Notes under the pieces: model-generated
What the model saw: only the letters and a program-made list of their open reading frames with translations
What the model was told of the DNA's origin: nothing
The model's database searches: none
DNA from: Gammaproteobacteria bacterium
Lineage (GTDB): Bacteria > Pseudomonadota > Gammaproteobacteria > Steroidobacterales > Steroidobacteraceae
DNA length: 64,000 bases
Assembly: GCA_013289615.1 (NCBI GenBank)
Contig: JABCZO010000003.1
Location: forward strand, 1 to 64,000
Reading direction: 5' to 3'
Position numbers and translations under genes: made by a program
Part shown: positions 61,561 to 64,000 of the stretch, piece after piece
Layout: each line of letters opens with the position of its first letter
How positions within the stretch are numbered: position 1 is the first letter of the stretch

Positions 61561-64000
61561 ATGAACGCAAAACTTTCGACACGAATATGCGCAACGGCGC
61601 TGGTGGCACTGACGCCGGTGGCGGCCTGGGCGCAGCTGCAGGTGTCGGATAATTTCACCGGCGCATCGTCCACCTTCAACTGGCAGTCGTTTTCCGGTGC
61701 CTGCCTGACCGCGGGCAATAACACCGGCAACATCCCGGCGTGCATGGGCCTGGCGTACTACGGCGGAGAACAGCTGGTGGGCGGCAGCACTGGGCTGCTG
61801 CCGGATCCGGTCGGCAGCGGTGCGCTGCGCTTCACCAACGGCCGCCCCGGCGGCTATAACCAGCGCGGCGCGATCGTCTCGAACTTCACCTTTCCGACCG
61901 GCTCGGGACTGCACGTCACGTTCACCACGGCGACCTACCGCGGCGACTCGGGCGGTGCCGGCGGCGATGGTGCAGACGGTATCAGCTTCTACCTGATGGA
62001 CGGTGCGCAGCCTGCCGGTGTCGGCGCCTTCGGCGGCAGCTTGGCCTATACCTGCTCCAACGCCAACACCCCGCACGATGGCCTCATCGGCGGCTATCTC
62101 GGCCTGGGTATCGATGAGTACGGAAACTTCCTGAATGGCTCCAACCTGATGCCCGGCTATGTTGGCGGCAACACCGCCACCGGCGACAACACGGTTCTGG
62201 GCTACGGCTATCACCCGGGGCGCATCGGCCTGCGCGGTGCCGGCAGCATCGCCTTCAGTGCGCTCAACACGCTTAATTCCGCCTTTTACCCGGCGACCTT
62301 ATCAGTCGCCAATCAGCAGGCGGCGGTACAGAATACCTGCAGCACGGGCACCCTGTGGGACTACTCCAATCCGGCAAACCCGAAGCAGCAGAAAAATACG
62401 CCAGTGGCGGACTACACGCCGATCGTCAACGCCTACAAGGAGCTGCCGGCCGGCTTTTTGATCGCCAACGAGGGCGCGCAGACGCGCGCTGCGGCGACGC
62501 CGATCACCTATGATCTGAAGATCACGCCGGCCGGACTGCTGAGCCTTTCCTACAGCTATAACGGCGGTGCCAGTCAGCTGGTGATCAACGGCCAGGACAT
62601 CACCGCCACCAATGGCGCGGTGCCGGGCACCTTCCGATTCGGCTTTGCCGGCTCGACCGGCGGCAGTACCAACATTCACGAGATCCTGTGCTTCAAGGCG
62701 ACACCGTTTGAGCAGTCCTCGAGCTCTGCCGGACTCAACCAGCAGCAGGCCGCGCAGGTGAATACCGGCACGCAGGTCTACCTGGCGTTCTTCGATCCGA
62801 GCAACTGGTCCGGATCCCTGACGGCGTCGAACCTGCTGTACAACGCCGCGAACCAGACGGTGAGCATCAGCTCGATCGCCAATTGGGATGCGTCGTGCGT
62901 GCTGACAGGGGTGCTCGCCAACCGCACCTGTGCCGCGACCGGCGTCAACGGCGCCACCCCGGCCGAGGCGCCGACCAGCCGCGTCATGATGACCTGGAGT
63001 GGCAGCGGCGGCATTCCGTTCGAGTGGGGTAGTCTGCCGGTCGCTGAGCAGAATACGCTCGACGCCGGCGATGCCAATCCGCACAACGCCAATCGGCTAA
63101 ACTACCTGCGCGGCGATCGCACCAACGAGCAGAATGCATTGGGCGTCGGGCTGTTCGGGGCGCGCGTCAGCGTGCTGAGTGACATCGTAGACTCCAGCCC
63201 CACCCCGGTGGGACCGCCGAGCCTGCGCTATCCGGCTGCCTGGTCGGACTTCCTGATCCTCGCTCCGAGCCTGCCCGAGAATAGCGGCCAGAGCTATTCG
63301 ACCTACATTACAGCCCAGCAGGGGCGACTGAACGTGGTCTATGTGGGTGCCAACGATGGCTTTCTGCACGGCTTCAGATCCGGCTCCTTCGATGTCAACG
63401 GCAACTTCGTCAACAACGCCGGTACCCCGAACGACGGCTATGAAATCATGGCGTACATGCCGGGTGCGGTGCTCAACACCATTCATAATGCGGCCAATCC
63501 GGCGCTGGATTTCTCCAACATCCAGTACGGTCACAACTTCTACGTCGATGCGACGCCAGGCAATGGCGACCTGTTCTACGGTGGCGTGTGGCATACCTGG
63601 ATCGTGGGCGGCCTGGGGCCGGGCGGCTCGGCGATCTACGCGCTGGATGTCACCAATCCGTCTACCGCATTCACCGAGGCCAATGCCGTCAACGTAGTCG
63701 TTGGCGAATGGAACCCGGCCACGCTGGCCTGCGCCAACGTCGCCAACTGCGGCAACAATCTCGGCAACACCTATGGCACGCCGCAGATCCGGCGCTTCCA
63801 CAACGGCATGTGGGGCGCGGTGTTCGGCAATGGCTTCGGCAGCAGCAGCGGCGACGCCGGCATCTATGTGATGACGATTGATCCGAACAGCGGCGCCCGC
63901 ACGTTCTATTACCTGAGTGCGAGTAAGGCGGGCACGTCGGATGGCATCGCCTACGCGTCCGCGGCGGACATCGACGGCGATCACATCGTCGACTACGTGT
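61561..64000 (+). CDS. pilY1: PilY1-family pilus tip adhesin, L-type-lectin N terminus, 3' end outside window
   Basis: The frame from ATG 61561 is open to the window end (813 codons). A signal peptide (MNAKLSTRICATALVALTPVAAWA) precedes an N-terminal domain of about 200 residues that looks like a bacterial L-type lectin: GGDGADGISFYLMDG, GGYLGLGIDEYGNF and GRIGLRGAG. The PilY1 beta-propeller begins with ILAPSLPENSGQSYSTYITAQQ and VVYVGANDGFLHGFRSG, then YEIMAYMPGAVL and DLFYGGVWHTWIVGGLGPGGSAIYALDV. The window ends inside the propeller. Its position as last gene of fimT-pilV-W-X confirms the family. The lectin domain suggests glycan binding at the pilus tip. Confidence 0.9.
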   Translation, partial: MNAKLSTRICATALVALTPVAAWAQLQVSDNFTGASSTFNWQSFSGACLTAGNNTGNIPACMGLAYYGGEQLVGGSTGLLPDPVGSGALRFTNGRPGGYNQRGAIVSNFTFPTGSGLHVTFTTATYRGDSGGAGGDGADGISFYLMDGAQPAGVGAFGGSLAYTCSNANTPHDGLIGGYLGLGIDEYGNFLNGSNLMPGYVGGNTATGDNTVLGYGYHPGRIGLRGAGSIAFSALNTLNSAFYPATLSVANQQAAVQNTCSTGTLWDYSNPANPKQQKNTPVADYTPIVNAYKELPAGFLIANEGAQTRAAATPITYDLKITPAGLLSLSYSYNGGASQLVINGQDITATNGAVPGTFRFGFAGSTGGSTNIHEILCFKATPFEQSSSSAGLNQQQAAQVNTGTQVYLAFFDPSNWSGSLTASNLLYNAANQTVSISSIANWDASCVLTGVLANRTCAATGVNGATPAEAPTSRVMMTWSGSGGIPFEWGSLPVAEQNTLDAGDANPHNANRLNYLRGDRTNEQNALGVGLFGARVSVLSDIVDSSPTPVGPPSLRYPAAWSDFLILAPSLPENSGQSYSTYITAQQGRLNVVYVGANDGFLHGFRSGSFDVNGNFVNNAGTPNDGYEIMAYMPGAVLNTIHNAANPALDFSNIQYGHNFYVDATPGNGDLFYGGVWHTWIVGGLGPGGSAIYALDVTNPSTAFTEANAVNVVVGEWNPATLACANVANCGNNLGNTYGTPQIRRFHNGMWGAVFGNGFGSSSGDAGIYVMTIDPNSGARTFYYLSASKAGTSDGIAYASAADIDGDHIVDYV

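Overview
This window is chromosomal DNA from a GC-rich Gammaproteobacterium. The gene families and orders (complete bioBFHCD, ctaC-ctaD-ctaG-ctaE oxidase operon, yicC/gmk/rpoZ/spoT/ridA/recG neighbourhood, mrcA divergent from pilMNOPQ, fimT-pilV-pilW-pilX-pilY1) fit the Xanthomonadales/Nevskiales/Steroidobacterales part of the class. That placement is inferred from gene content and order, not from a phylogeny. Both window ends cut genes: a ketopantoate-reductase-like gene at the left and pilY1 at the right.

Region 1 to 9,060 is mixed: a three-gene overlapping cassette (putative toxin, XRE antitoxin, small membrane protein), a secreted GlcG/HbpS-type protein, an MscS channel, an unknown 123-residue protein, formate-tetrahydrofolate ligase, an MFS exporter and a low-molecular-weight tyrosine phosphatase. 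Region 9,064 to 15,722 (minus strand) is a tripartite RND efflux operon followed by an LpxA-family acyltransferase. Region 16,395 to 25,901 (minus) is a nearly continuous array in which the whole biotin operon (bioB, F, H, C, D) runs through a DUF2244 gene into the aa3-type cytochrome c oxidase operon (ctaC, ctaD, a 45-residue membrane protein, ctaG, ctaE). Region 26,088 to 35,145 holds ubiA, recG, ridA, spoT, rpoZ and gmk (minus), with one plus-strand TPR membrane protein wedged between rpoZ and gmk.

From about 35,150 to 39,720 the sequence is less GC-rich and accessory. It separates gmk from its usual partner yicC. It carries a diguanylate cyclase, an apparently truncated RsbRD-type histidine kinase, a two-gene MerR-like/unknown operon with a dyad in its promoter, and the remains of a mobile element (C-terminal part of a tyrosine integrase and a decayed ORF6N gene). 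Two similar 45-base sequences flank the inner part of this block.

From 39,726 the conserved chromosome resumes: yicC (minus) divergent from a PP2C phosphatase, rph, rdgB and hemW; then a 434-base AT-rich gap with a cluster of DnaA-box-like sequences before rpmE and gltA; then a perfect 30-base-pair palindrome between the convergent gltA and a conserved hypothetical gene. The right-hand 14 kb is devoted to type IV pili: mrcA divergent from pilMNOPQ, a large Ig-like lipoprotein, a two-component system, and the minor pilin operon fimT-pilV-pilW-pilX-pilY1. PilY1 here begins with an L-type-lectin-like domain.

I see no tRNA or rRNA gene, CRISPR array or intact insertion sequence. The most notable items are the DnaA-box cluster at 44,084-44,349, the decayed integrative element between gmk and yicC, the 30-bp palindrome after gltA, a probable CTG start for rph, the lectin-headed PilY1 and the three-gene toxin-antitoxin-like cassette.
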